64,000 bases of DNA from Lepraria neglecta (GCA_033220425.1 CM065650.1:4278001-4342000), one strand, 5' to 3'. Positions 1 through 10,967 are shown, counted from the first letter of the stretch. Numbers and translations are program-made. The notes: generated by a model not told the origin, from the sequence alone.

Positions 1-74
1 AAATCCTCCGTTCAATCAAGCACATCGTGAGCTGCTTCCTTGATTAACGTGCATATGCTAGGTGCTATGACCTC

Positions 75-460
75 TAGTTAGATGATATTCCATTCAGCTG
101 AAACTAGACGGCCCCCAAACTGAAGGACCACCGCCCCCAAAAAGGGGGAAAAAACTCTAGGTGGAGAACTCTTTTGGTTAATTGCGAGGGGATTTCACCC
201 AGCATACTATTGACACAGAGCTCAGCTGAAGCTACACGGCCCCCAAACTTAAGGGTCACCACCCCAAAACAACACCCAGTCTTGAGGGAGAAGAGCCCGG
301 TGTGGAATAATAGTGCGGAGTAGCACCTTGATGGACAGGTAATTGCTAGATGCTTTGAGCCTGAAGCGGCTGATAGTTTGAAGGGCTTCCGCCCCAAGAA
401 AAAGGATAAAACAGGCCGGTGCTAATCGTTTTTGGTCAATGTGAAACTCCACCGCTCCTG
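75..460. repeat. Diverged tandem repeat, about 130-bp unit, 2-3 copies
   Basis: Two clear copies of a block beginning CAGCTGAA and running through CGGCCCCCAAACT, AAGG and CACC.CCCC lie at about 94-135 and 223-265, a spacing of about 129 bases. A third, weaker copy seems to occupy 345-460: it keeps a TTTTGGTCAAT..GA..CTCCACC stretch at about 428-455 that matches TTTTGGTTAAT..GG..TTTCACC at about 172-199 of the first copy. The array sits just 3' of the broken BAH-domain gene, which is read on the minus strand. I see no coding sense in it. The degree of divergence suggests an old local duplication rather than an active satellite. Confidence 0.6.
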
Positions 461-549
461 CAATCATTCATTCCCAGCTTAAATCCCCCAGCCAGCACCC
501 ACATTCAACTCGACCCACAGCCTGCCCGGTCCAAAACATCATACTGCCT

Positions 550-1114
550 TCACAACCCTCCACCCTCGGGCACACTCCCAAGATTATGACCAATATGCAC
601 AACATCAATACTCCCAATCACGCTCAAAGCGCTCACAACCTCCATCTCATTACTCGCTATCAGTTTCCTTGTGCCCATACCGACGGCAGTTCGTCGAGGC
701 AAGGGAATGTGCGATGGTAGTTGGTCGTGGGTGTAGTACCAAAATAACCTCAGATACACATGCGCTGGATCTAAGCCACGAATTTCGAGTATGCGCGCGT
801 ACCAGGGCCCGCTGGGGGTAGGGTGGGAGGGGCGCGTGAGGAGTATGTCGGAGTGTATTTGCAGAGTTTGGCCCTCGACTGGGGTTGTGAGTGATATATT
901 CGCGGAAACGTGTCAAACTGTCCCAGATTTGAGTGGGGCGGACGATGTAGACGGGTGAGGAGGAATTGCCCGTTTGAAAGGAATCGATGCTGAAGGGGGT
1001 GGGGTTGATTGGAGGTGAATCATGGGATTCTTCCATTGATGTGCTGTTGATGGCGGGTTGGTCCTCGGCTTCGACTTTGGGATTGGACTTCGATTTGCGT
1101 TTGGAAGGTGCCAT
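550..1114 (-). pseudogene. BAH-domain protein, broken (chromatin-reader type)
   Basis: The ATG at 1112-1114 opens a basic, Ser/Pro-rich head (MAPSKRKSKSNPK). From about 880 down to 550 a bromo-adjacent homology (BAH) domain follows: PWYARILEIRGLDPAHVYLR, then the LFWYYTHDQLP strand, then KLIASNEMEVVSALSVIG. In fungi this domain is usually followed by a PHD finger and binds nucleosomes or modified histones; no PHD finger can be read here. Two things break it. The head and the BAH block are in different frames, and dropping one C from the CCCC run (plus strand GGGG at 881-884) would join them. A TGA at 550-552 stands where the family has Trp in a GL.WRQ motif, and more stops follow. It could be a real decayed gene, or a gene with one sequencing error plus an exon structure I cannot resolve. 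Confidence 0.6.
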
Positions 1115-1501
1115 TTTGTGGAATGTCGAAGCGTGAGGGTGGTGGTTGGAAGGGAATGAGGCCCGTATGAGTGTTGTAAGGTGTGGTTCAAGGAGCTGAA
1201 TAGCGAAGAAAGTTAAGGTGAGGTGAGGTGAGCTGGGAACTGAAGGTTTTGCTTGGCTAGTTCCCATTCAGTGACTCCGAAGATACGGGAACCAAGCTAG
1301 ATGATTATTGACAGCTCAGGCTTCACGTTGGCATGGAGTTATCTTTTTTTTCCCGCGAAAACAGTCCTTTCATTCAACGCATGATATGAACTAAAAATGC
1401 CTACCGACGCTGCATGCACCAGGCAACAGTAACAGACTCCTCACTGTGGTATCAAATGCCTTCATAATGCATGCACCGTTACACTTCTCATCATTTCATC
1501 C

Positions 1502-2095
1502 TCACGCAGGTCTCCTCTTAACAAACTCCTCCAAATCCCCCCTCGTAGCCACCCCCAGCACAAACCGCCTACTCCAATCCGTCACAACCGCGAAATCCTG
1601 CTTCGATTTCCCATCCGGACCTCCATCAAAGAACGCCTCGAGCTCCTCTAATGGCGTGTCCATCGTAATAATCTTATACACATTCCCTCTTCGTCGGAAT
1701 TTCTGCATTGCTTTTTCGACACAGTCGGAGTCGTGCACTTTTCCGTCTTTTAGGAGGGTTTTGAGGCGGGGAATGTTGAGGTAGCCGAGAAGGGCGCGCG
1801 TGTCTTCGCTGATTACGGTGAGGTGCGTGTAGTCGCGCTCGTAGGCGTTCATTAGGGCTGTTGAGATTGAGTCTGTGGGCTTGGAGGAGAGGGCGGGGGG
1901 TGGGTCGAGGTCTTCTACTGTTGCCTAGTAAATGCTCATAGTCAGCCGTCTGCTATGTTGTCGAGATCTGTGTGTATGTATATCTTGTCAAAAGCTTACT
2001 CCGCGATATTTGTGGGCCCAAGGTGAGCTGGTGGAGCTTGTGGAGCTTGTATGTTTAGCCGGCGGGACGCCGTTGACCTGTACAGTCGTAGCCAT
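1502..2095 (-). CDS. Small CBS-domain protein
   Basis: Two exons, 2095-2000 and 1924-1502, give 172 residues. The intron starts GTAAGC and ends CTAG, and joins the frame after KYRG to ATVEDLDPPPAL, the usual start of this fungal family. The N-terminal 25 residues are Ser/Thr-rich and look disordered. The rest is a pair of CBS motifs: residues about 45-90 (TALMNAYERDYTHLTVISED) and about 105-165 (DFAVVTDWSRRFVLGVATRG). Paired CBS motifs fold into a Bateman module that binds adenosyl nucleotides, but no specific ligand or partner can be read from the sequence. The gene diverges from the phosphate carrier, with about 320 bases between the two start codons. The first ATG of the upstream exon is the only start that gives the family N-terminus. 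Confidence 0.85.
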
Positions 2096-2414
2096 TCTTT
2101 TCGTCGAGAATCTCTTCAGCTTCAGCTCTTATTGCCTAGCTATCGATCCATAGTCGGAGTGGGAATACAGAGGTTTTGCAGCCTCGAGGTTTCTCTAGCG
2201 CGGAAGAACATATGGCGCCGTTGCAAAAGGACGCCATCCCGGTCGATCCTACGTAAGATTTGGCACAACTCTCATCCGCAGTTATTTGAATACTTCATCT
2301 CCTTGCCTCTCTATTGGCAGTTTAAGCCAGCGCATACATCTCGAGCACAACCCTCGTGTAAGTCTTGCTCAGAATTAGAGCCCATTGAGTCAATTGCTGG
2401 CCCTCAAAAGCAAC
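2096..2414. promoter_or_regulatory. Shared divergent promoter, CBS gene / phosphate carrier
   Basis: These 319 bases separate the two start codons and must carry both 5' leaders. A GTAAGTC at 2358 could be a donor of a leader intron for the carrier, but no partner is certain. I see no clear TATA box. Nothing else is recognised. Confidence 0.35.
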
Positions 2415-3816
2415 ATGCCCATCCTCTATCCCACCCAGGGCGCCCTCAACGAGGTGTTCGCCTCTCGACATCCATTGAGTCGCCCAACACCTACACATTC
2501 ACTTCCAAAACCCAACTTCTCAGCCTGGAGTGCTGTAGAAGATACAAAAAATAAGGCCGGCGCTTTGAGCGAAAAGGCCCAAGCAGAAATCAAACAAGCC
2601 AGCGCAACTGCTCAAGCAAAGGCCGGGCATATTGAGCTCTATTCGGGCAAATACTATGCAGCTTGCACTTTTGGAGGGCTAGTAGCCTGCGTGGGTATAC
2701 CAGCGTAGTGGTTATCAACAATGGTGCTCATTAAATGGCCAGGGTCTTACACATACTGCCATGACGCCGCTGGACTTGGTCAAATGCCGTCGTCAGGTCG
2801 ACTCGAAGATGTACAAAGGCAATTTTGAGGCCTGGGGGAAGATCGGGAGAGCGGAGGGTCTGCGTGGTATCTTCACGGGGTGGGGTCCTACGTTCTTTGG
2901 ATACTCGGTGCGTCCTCAAGCAGCCTTTTACGTGTTCAGCGTGCTCATCTAATACAGGCCCAAGGTGCCTTCAAATACGGTGGCTACGAATTCTTCAAGA
3001 AGTTCTACTCGGACTTGGCTGGAGAAAGAAACGCCTACCGATACAAGACATCGCTCTACCTCGCAGCTAGTGCCTCTGCCGAATTCATAGCTGATATCGC
3101 GCTATGTCCGTTCGAAGCTGTCAAAGTCCGCATGCAGACTACTATTCCTCCTTTCGCAACTGGCACATCTAACGGGCTTGGCATAATCACTGGAAAAGAG
3201 GGTGTAGCTGGGTGAGCATGTTACATGTGCTTGCTACTTTCGAAGATATGCTGATAAATGACTCAGTCTCTACAAAGGTCTGTATCCTCTCTGGGGCCGA
3301 CAAATCCCATACACAATGATGAAGTTCGCCTCGTTTGAAACCATCGTCGAAATGATTTACGGTTACATGCCTAAGAAGAAGTCCGAGTATGGCAGAGGGA
3401 CGCAGACTGCTGTCTCATTCGCTGGAGGTTATGCTGGTAAGCCTTGAAATCAGGATGTTTACCCGACTTCCGTTGACATGTTATAGCCGGTATTCTTTGC
3501 GCTATAGTCTCCCATCCAGCAGATGTCATGGTCAGCAAACTCAATGCCAACCGTCAACCCGGAGAAGCCTTCGGTGCAGCTATGGGACGCATTTATAAGG
3601 ACATTGGATTCGGTGGTCTCTGGAACGGTTTGGTAATCAGAATCTTCATGATTGGCACATTGACATCTCTCCGTAAGTCATCCATCAATCTAGCTTACTT
3701 TCGAATTTGCTAACAGCGTATCAGAATGGGGTATCTACGACAGCTTCAAGATCTTCATGGGTCTTCCAACCACAGGAGGCGCTGCTCCACCTCCAAAGCA
3801 GACTGCGAATCTCTAG
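2415..3816 (+). CDS. Mitochondrial phosphate carrier
   Basis: Six exons (2415-2690, 2743-2907, 2958-3211, 3267-3436, 3487-3672, 3725-3816) add to exactly 381 codons, 380 residues. It belongs to the mitochondrial carrier family and most resembles the Mir1/Pic2 phosphate carriers, which import phosphate into the matrix for ATP synthesis in the inner membrane. Three carrier repeats are seen, each with its signature: [22 protein letters not shown] and HPADVMVSK. Other family marks are [40 protein letters not shown] and [17 protein letters not shown]. The first about 90 residues before YYAACTFGG are longer than in yeast Mir1 and resemble the N-terminal extension common in filamentous fungi. Pic2 also carries copper, so substrate choice beyond phosphate cannot be excluded. 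Confidence 0.95.
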
Positions 3817-4508
3817 AAACGTGTGTCAGCATTTTCGAAGAAGCTTGGTATAAATAGTTTGTCACGCCTTGGGAAAGCTTGTCTTGATTGGAGGACCCTT
3901 CCACCAGCTTGGCCCGCCCATTGTACAAATCTTATTACGAATTGGATTGTTTTGTCGATTCCACTATTCGAGTACAATAAAGATCTTTCAAGCAGAGCAA
4001 TGTACAAACATGACCTTTCCATATGATAAATGCACACGTACTCGTAAACCGCATGCATAGTAGTAGATCGTCCATGGCAATCACAAATCCCATGCTCGAC
4101 CCAGACGAGCACGAGCCCGAGCCCCCTTATTGCCCGGCCCGAGGGGTTTCACTTGATGCCAAGCCTACAAGTAATAAGTCAAGTCACATCATCTTTTACT
4201 TTCCGCCCGACGCGCCCACAGCCCCTCCAACGTCATGGTCTCTCGGCGCTGCAATTCGTATGAATAAATCTTTCAAGTCAGCAATGGCCCTACAATTCCT
4301 CAACCCACTACAAATACACCGCTACATCCCATTTATTGGTACGCTTTGCCCTCCTTGCCTTCGAACTGCCCTTTCAAGATCCACACCTCAGCCAAACACG
4401 CAATCAGTCACCAGAATAGCGCCATACAGAGTACTAAATCGCGCACAGTACATTGAAAACTTCCAAGCCTTTCCTATCTATCGAAATCACGAATCCTAGA
4501 TAACGACA
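3817..4508. other. Intergenic, nothing recognised
   Basis: A 690-base spacer between the phosphate carrier stop and the PAR32-like start. It holds the carrier 3' UTR and the promoter of the next gene. Open stretches exist on both strands but have no protein-like character. Confidence 0.4.
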
Positions 4509-4959
4509 ATGTCCGACCCCATCGTCTCCCACGGCCGCGGCGGCGCCGGCAACATCGCCCCAGACGAGAAAAACTACACTGATGGCGAGATCGTGCGCGA
4601 AGGACCTCTCGGCGATCAGGGCGATGGGCCTTATAGCTCTGGCGTACGTCTCCCCCACTAGCAGAGACTTTCCTCCATACCCAAATCACATATTTTCCCC
4701 ACTTCTCATTCCTAAAGGCGGTAATAAGACTGTTTGCTGACTATTTTTCCAGCGCGGCGGCGCAGGCAATATCAACTCCCCCAGCCTAAAAGCCACAAAG
4801 GGCCAAGTTCCCGGCGACGCAGACGTTATCCCTGAGACTGCTCAGCGGGTGGGCGATTATGATAAATACCATGTTGGGAGAGGCGGAGAGGGGAATGTGC
4901 ATCGTGACAATGAGGGGCATAAGGAGGGGGTTGGTGGAGAAGGCGGAGAAGAAGGTTGA
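4509..4959 (+). CDS. PAR32-like (DUF3602) protein with a likely one-base frame error
   Basis: Exon 4509-4643 and exon 4753-4959, intron GTACGT...CCAG. The hallmark of this fungal family, repeated GRGGAGNI motifs, appears three times: GRGGAGNIAPDE, RGGAGNINSP and GRGGEGNVHRD. Yeast Par32 links TORC1 to ammonium transport, but that role is only suggested for other members. As written, the protein stops after GVGGEGGEEG at 113 residues. If the G5 run at 4926-4930 had four G, the frame would continue EGLVEKAEKKVEGVL and end near 4993 with a Lys/Glu-rich tail, which is how the family normally ends. I therefore suspect an extra G in the sequence, or a recent frameshift. The protein is hydrophilic and probably disordered. 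Confidence 0.8.
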
Positions 4960-5310
4960 GGGTGTTTTGCATCATAAAAAGGAGGGGGAGTAGAGTATAT
5001 CCAACACCCGGGGTGAAGTGTGCTTGTTGTTTGGGATGCGTGAATGGAGGGAATTAATGGGAGGAGAAGAGACATGGACATTTTTATAGATCGTTCGTGT
5101 CGTGAGAAATGTTCCCCCAAATGAATTGAATTGTGTTCCACCGCTATGCAGATGCTATGCGATGCTATGGCTTGTATAGCCTTGCTCTCATCCTGGTATA
5201 GAATATAGTAGATATATACAATGAATCGGACGTCTTCCTCCGCATGCAGAAGAAGAGTCAATGCGTCAAGCGCATGGTATTTATAGACCCCGAATCCTTA
5301 TAGTCCTTCT
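4960..5310. other. Convergent 3' spacer
   Basis: 350 bases between the PAR32-like gene and the end of the glucanase gene, which converge here. It contains the probable true 3' end of the PAR32-like frame (to about 4993) and both 3' UTRs. Confidence 0.4.
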
Positions 5311-6834
5311 TCATGACCCTGTCGCTGCTGGCGCTGCCGCCGACATGGTGTTATATTTCTGTCCCGCTGGTGTGAGACCGGTTCCAGCACTGTTGATGAA
5401 TTTGCCTTCCCAGAGGCCGCCGAAGGCTTGGTAGCCTAGGACCTTGGGATTGTTGTCGAGGTAGGGAAGGAGGGCGTCCATTAGGTCGCCGCCTTCGGTT
5501 TCTGAGGCATCCCAGAGCCACCACTAGAAGATAGGTTAGCTGACAAGACCTAGGAGATGGATTTGGAGGGCAGAATATGACTCACCTCGCCAATGAAAAT
5601 TGGCAGACCGGCAATCGATGGGTGCTTCGCTTGCACAGCCGGAATGTCTTTATCTATATAATCTTTCAATGCTTGAGCGTATTGTGCGACGTCCATATCG
5701 GAACGCTGGAGATAGTGGTGGACGTTGACGAAGTTGAAGCTGCAACCTGTGCATGCCTTTACGAAGGCTTCGAGGTAGGCTAGACCGGTTGATCCGCCGC
5801 CATTGGTGACTGCTGGGGTGCCGAGCTGGACGGTGCCGTAGTATGGTTGTAGGTATTTCTTGTGGACTGTGACGGCGTCCGCAACTTTGAGATTCGCTTG
5901 GCCTGCGTTGTCTGGTTCGTTGGACCTATCAAGAGCGTAAGATTAGTGATTGAGGAAGGACAAGCCTGGAGTGGGGAGAGGCTTACCCGAACAAGGCCTT
6001 GGTACCGCCCTCGATCAATACTGGCACGGTATCATTCCAGTCATTGTTGTTGAGGCTTGCATCAACTTTGATAGTAGGAACGTATGCGAGCGATGCGTCA
6101 AGTTGACCACCGCGAAGAATATCCCAGTTGGATCCATAAGTGGCGTACTGGCTCCCATTGAAAAGAGCGCTCCAGCCAGCTTGAGTTTTGCCGTCGTAGC
6201 AGAGTCCACGCTTGCCCGGACCTGCTCCTGGGGGTTGTGGTGGGTATTTATTACCATTATCGGTGGGGGCTGGCCCTTCAGAGGTGTAGAATGAAGGCGC
6301 CGAATCGATGGTGGCTGTTGAAGCAGACTGGGCAGGAGCGGGAGTGTTTGAAACAACTGTGTTGGGTGCAGCGGCAGTGGGGTTGGGATGAACAACAGGT
6401 GCGGTCATAAGAGGAGCTGTGTAGGCAGGTATTCCGGTACTAACGCTGGGCATAGAAGCAGATGGTACAGCACCTCCAATAGAAGACGTTGGGCTAGCAA
6501 AGACGGCGGTAATAGCAGGTGGAGCGCTGGATAGGACAGTAGATAGAGCAGCAGTGGCCGCAGGGGCAAGGGATGTGGCGGTCTTTTCGTAGCAAGAACA
6601 GGCACTCGATACTTTCTTCTTGTCGAAATGTTTCACATAATGGGGTAGATGGCTAGTCTTGCCGGCGAGAAACGTCGGACAAAACTCGTCTGCATACATG
6701 GAAAACCGCTCTAGAGCACGCAATTCGTTGTCTTCGTAGCAGACTTGACTTCGATGGCGTACGGCACGGCCCTGTACACCAGATAGGACGACGCTCAGCG
6801 TCAGGAGAACGAGTGGGTTGGTGAAGGAGTACAT
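5311..6834 (-). CDS. Secreted GH128-type glycoside hydrolase (beta-1,3-glucanase-like)
   Basis: Exons 6834-5987, 5925-5586 and 5523-5311 give 466 residues. The chosen ATG starts a clear signal peptide (MYSFTNPLVLLTLSVVLSG); an upstream in-frame ATG would bury it. Residues about 25-85 hold a Cys-containing head, then about 100 residues of Ala/Ser/Thr/Pro linker, likely O-glycosylated, before the catalytic domain begins at about 215 (KRGLCYDG). The fold is the Asl1-like/GH128 family, whose members cleave beta-1,3-glucan. The motif GSNEPDN fits the acid/base Glu, and IFIGEWW near the end fits the nucleophile Glu. The protein is probably wall-bound or secreted and may act in wall remodelling. It diverges from a sugar transporter across a 1.35-kb spacer. 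Assignment to the family is firm; the exact substrate is inferred. Confidence 0.85.
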
Positions 6835-8187
6835 CTTTCTTTTTGGAATGAGTGTGGTGATTTCGAGGGATTCGAAAGTCAAGGCAGGATCTCGATCGAC
6901 GAGGCAAAGCGTGGTATGTGGTACTTGCGAGATTGAATGAATGTGACGAGCAAGAGCTCAAGAGAGTGACAGTCGTGACTTGCACGAGGGGTCGAAAAGA
7001 ACGTGGGACGAAAGGGTGGCCACAAGGGGAAGCAGAGCTTAGGACATATCAACTTGACTTTATAAAATGCCCAAATGCGAGGAACAAATCTCTTCCTTCA
7101 AACATTGCCATTTCCAATTTCACGGCTTGCCCCTGGGACCCTGCTAAATGTTTATGATGATAGAACCTAGATCATTTTGTGCCTCTTCATCATGGGGCTT
7201 CAGGCGTGCAGCAAGCATGCAGCCAGCCATAGTGAGAGATTCGACATCCTTCGAACCCCGCACAATTTCAAAATTTGCAGGGGATGAGGGGAACGTTGCC
7301 TGCCCGTTGTCATTGGTTTTGTCGGCGCTTAGGCACATTACATTTGCAGGGACGGGACAAACAGAAATCCTGGGCCGGGCCAAGCCTTGGTAACGCATGT
7401 ACACAGTACAAGAGCTTCAGGGGAATAACTAAACAACAGAAAGGACAATTGCATGTGCAGTGGACAGCACATTGCACAGCGGCAAGACGGCGTGGGCAAT
7501 TACCTGCAGCCACTCTTCGTCGAGCCCACACAACCGACGGATGGAAGCGGCGTAAACATCTAGGCCTAATGAACGGAGCAGCAAAGCGAGCAAGGATGGC
7601 TTTTTCAGCGGCCAGCCGGCCATCATGCTGAGGGGGGCTGGCTTGATCCTGGTCGTTGTCGAATGATGAGGTCTCGAAAGGGGTTGAAGTGTGATATGTA
7701 AGATCCCGGGAGCTATCCGTAAATCTGGATGAAACAGACTTAAGATTGTGTGCTAAACCCGTTTCTGTCAACGCCAGATTTGTCTTGGCGAAGCCGTGGT
7801 AAAGTGGTGGAGCGACCGTTTTCACGACCGTTTCATGTTTGATGCAAAAATAATGCAAGAAATTATACAGCTTGCATAAAAGCGAGGAAGGGTGTTATCG
7901 AACCCTTAGGCCAACAAGCCAACGATGATAACAAAAAATACTTCTTGGCCAAACCTAGCGACGTGGTCTCACTGCCCCGAAGGTACACAACTGCGATCGC
8001 ATTCAGGACTCAACCTCGGGACACCCAAAGGGACTGGTCGTGTGTTATCTAAAGAATTACGTTGCTGCAGCCTTGCACCTTAGCGGATCGTGTCACAGCG
8101 CATTGCTGTTCGGCCCGTACATATCGAAGTCCATCGTATCGACTCCGCCTAGATGATAACAAGCGTATGAGAAAGATAGAGGAGGCA
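6835..8187. promoter_or_regulatory. Long divergent spacer between glucanase and sugar transporter
   Basis: 1.35 kb with no gene I can support. It must hold both promoters. A minus-strand open stretch of about 180 codons at 7310-7858 has Cys/Arg-rich, low-complexity composition without family resemblance and is probably chance. The length is large for this gene-dense window and would suit regulated promoters, for example carbon control, but I find no specific operator that I can defend. Confidence 0.4.
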
Positions 8188-10232
8188 ATGCCTCAGGCTG
8201 CGTCGTGGGCAGGCACGCCGTCCATCAAGGGGTCAACAGAGTCCATACGTATGGCTCTTTTGACCTTCAGTTTAATTGGCCTACAGTGAGTGTAAATCTC
8301 CTCCGATAAGAACTGTGAGGCTGACGCAAGCTTCTCCAGGTTCACTTGGGGCATTGAGATGACTTGTGAGATCTTCTACCTCTACGACAGTTCCACTTGA
8401 ACGAGCGCTAAGCCCCTTGACAGACTGCACGCCCTACCTTCTACAACTCGGCCTCACAAAAAGTCGGACTTCGCTAGTATGGATCGCTGGACCTCTGTCA
8501 GGGCTTATCATGCAACCGGTGGTCGGCGTGCTGGCAGATAATTCGAAATCGAAATGGGGCAGGAGAAGACCATTCATGGTTGGGGGATCGCTAGTCGTAG
8601 GCCTTTGCCTGTTGGTGCTGGGTTGGACATCGGAGATAGTGGGCATCTTCGTCTCAGAGCCGGGCATGGTCAGTGCCCAGGAACGTTCGACGATATGGGC
8701 CAAGTCTTACAACGCGATTGCAGGCTAAATCCTGCACGATTGCTTTGGCGGTACTTAGCATTTACGCTGTCGATTTTGCAATCAACGCAGGTACGCGATA
8801 TACATGCAGAACCAAACACTGAGTGAAAGCTAACCTGGATCAGTCCAGTCATCATGTCGCAGTCTAATTGTCGACACCTTGCCAATTGCAAAGCAGCAGC
8901 TTGGATCTGCGTGGGGTAAGTACACCTGCCCCGTAGGACACATGGATATTAAAAGCTCGTAGCCAGTAGAATGATTGCCATTGGTCAACTGATAGGGTAT
9001 GCCATTGGTACTATCGATCTGGTCAAAATATTTGGGACCACTTTCGGAGACTCGCAATTCAAGCAATTGACCTTGATTGCTGCCGTATTCTTCAACATGG
9101 CCGTGGGCATCACCTCTTGGGCTGTGCAAGAACGAATCTTGATCTCATCAAAGTAAATTCAGGCCACCACTGCCACCAGGACTCAGCAGCTAACATAGAG
9201 TTACTAGAGATCAGGAAGCAAAATCTGACGTGGCGAAGATGATTAGCAAGATCTTAAAGACAACTTTACACCTCCCAGACCGAATACAAGCTATCTGCTG
9301 GGTTCAGTTTTGGGCATGGATTGGTACTGTAGTTCCACTGTAAATTTTCCTCGCTTTTACTAACCTTCGCAGGCTGGTTTCCCTTCCTATTCTACAGCAC
9401 CACATGGGTAGGTGAAGTATATTTTCGATATCACCCCGAAACGAACGCCTCAGCATCCAAAGACTCGCTTGGCGACGTAGGCCGCGTCGGCTCCCTCTCC
9501 CTCGTCGTGTTCTCCATCATCACATTCATTGCCTCTGTCCTTCTCCCCTTCGTCGTCCAATCGCCCGATCAAGACAGACGGAAATTCACCCCTCGCGGAC
9601 CACCTACCATCACCCCGATATTAGAAATCATCAACAACAACAAACCCGACCTCCTGGCCGCCTGGCAATGGAGTCATCTCATCTTCGCAGGCTCGATGTG
9701 TCTGGCCCCGTTTGTACGGTCTTTGCAAATGGCAACCGTCATTGTTTCTGTCTGCGGTATTCCCTGGGCTTTTGCCTGTTGGGCTCCCTTCGCCTTCATG
9801 GGCATCGAGATAAACCGCCTCACCACCCCTAATACCATGCTCGCAAACGGCACGTCCTACCGCCGCCTCTCCAATTCCACCGACGACTTCACCAGCATAG
9901 GCTCTCCCATACTTCGCCTCCATCACCTTGACCGCGACCTTGATGACTCACCCACAAGCGATAGCTCGACAGGAGAGACGGCAGGCATCTACCTCGGCAT
10001 ACTGAATCTCTTCACCACACTACCGCAATTTGTAGGTACCTTCATCAGCATGATTGTCTTTTCCATCTTAGAGCCAGGGAAGAGTCCAGAACTGCACGAA
10101 GACGGAAGCGAAGAGGCTATCCAGAAAGCGGCTGATGGGCCTAACGCAATTGCTGTATGTTTGTTCATTGGGGCGTTGAGCGCTGTGGGCGCTGCTTATG
10201 CCACTGCGAGGATGAAGGCTACGACGAAGTAA
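8188..10232 (+). CDS. GPH/SLC45-type sugar transporter (sucrose/alpha-glucoside-like)
   Basis: Eight exons (8188-8285, 8340-8365, 8424-8668, 8724-8790, 8844-8915, 8963-9152, 9199-9323, 9373-10232) sum to 561 codons, 560 residues. The family is the glycoside-pentoside-hexuronide/SLC45 branch of the major facilitator superfamily, proton-coupled sugar symporters like S. pombe Sut1. Seen in order: FTWGIEMTYCTPYLLQLG (helix 1), the loop DNSKSKWGRRRPF with its RRRPF signature, YAVDFAINAVQSSCR, and six further hydrophobic spans to GAAYATARM at the C-terminus. The second exon is only 26 bases. The third intron (8669-8723) uses GTCAGT...TTGCAG; reading through it would give a false stop. An upstream in-frame ATG at 8167 would add seven residues. 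Substrate is inferred from the family. Confidence 0.85.
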
Positions 10233-10459
10233 GTGTCGTGTTAGGATTATGTTCAATGAGTTGGGGGTTCGATACGAGAGCAACATTTACAATTCTCTTC
10301 CCAATGGCCTACTGTGCGTGGGTATTGAAGGAGTTGTTCCAATGAAAGACGTTCGATTTGAAGCGTTCAGAGCGGAATGGGGAGCATGAGTGTATTACTA
10401 TAGATTCCCTGTACTCCTGTCTTGTGCGGTGTGATTGCGATATGATACCAATAGAAGCA

Positions 10460-10860
10460 GCGTTTCTGTAGCGCCTAATAAACCAATTTCTCGATGTTCG
10501 AAGCTGACGATGATGCGTTGGAAGGGTAGTCAGATAACAAAATATGTCGTGGGATGCTTTAGATGCTATTTACATTATGTGTTTCGCCGTTGTTCGAAGC
10601 TGGCAATGATAGGTTGGAAGGGTAAGTAGACGATGAAATGCGTCATACACAACTCTTGTGTAGCGCCTGAGAGTCCTTTTCACTCCTGTTCAGAGCTGGT
10701 AACGGTGCATTGGAAGGGCGCTTAGACCATGAATTGTGTCATGAGCAACTCTTGTAGAGCACCCAATCATCCATTCCGTCGTCATTCAAAGCTGGCAACG
10801 GCGCATTAGAAGGGTGCTTAGACAATATGGTATCATCGGATGCTTTAAATGCCATCTTCA
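10460..10860. repeat. Minisatellite, four units of 96 bp
   Basis: The block GTTCGAAGCTGACGATGATG followed by CGTTGGAAGGGT.GT.AGA starts at 10496, and variants start at 10592, 10688 and about 10784, each 96 bases apart. Shared inner motifs include CAACTCTTGT.GAGC.CC just before copies 3 and 4, and GGATGCTTTA.ATGC after copies 1 and 4. Identity between neighbours looks like roughly 70-80 percent by eye. The array lies in the 735-base gap between the transporter and the first F-box-type gene. No coding sense is seen. Confidence 0.75.
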
Positions 10861-10967
10861 TAGCATATCTGAATGGGTACCCTGACTGCCTATATCTTCG
10901 CTGGAGGTATACATATTAATCTGCTCAAACGCCTTCTATAATTGGCAACTGCCCGCGCTACAATCCC

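Noticed and set aside
7310-7858. 182-codon minus-strand open frame between glucanase and transporter
   Set aside because: Cys/Arg/His-rich with no domain pattern; no start context or family resemblance.
7870-7930. tRNA-like stretch with a GGTTCGAT box on the minus strand
   Set aside because: No acceptor stem or anticodon arm can be formed around it.
8666-8740. Apparent frameshift and TAA stop in the sugar transporter
   Set aside because: A 55-base intron GTCAGT...TTGCAG (8669-8723) removes the stop and joins the family sequence in phase.
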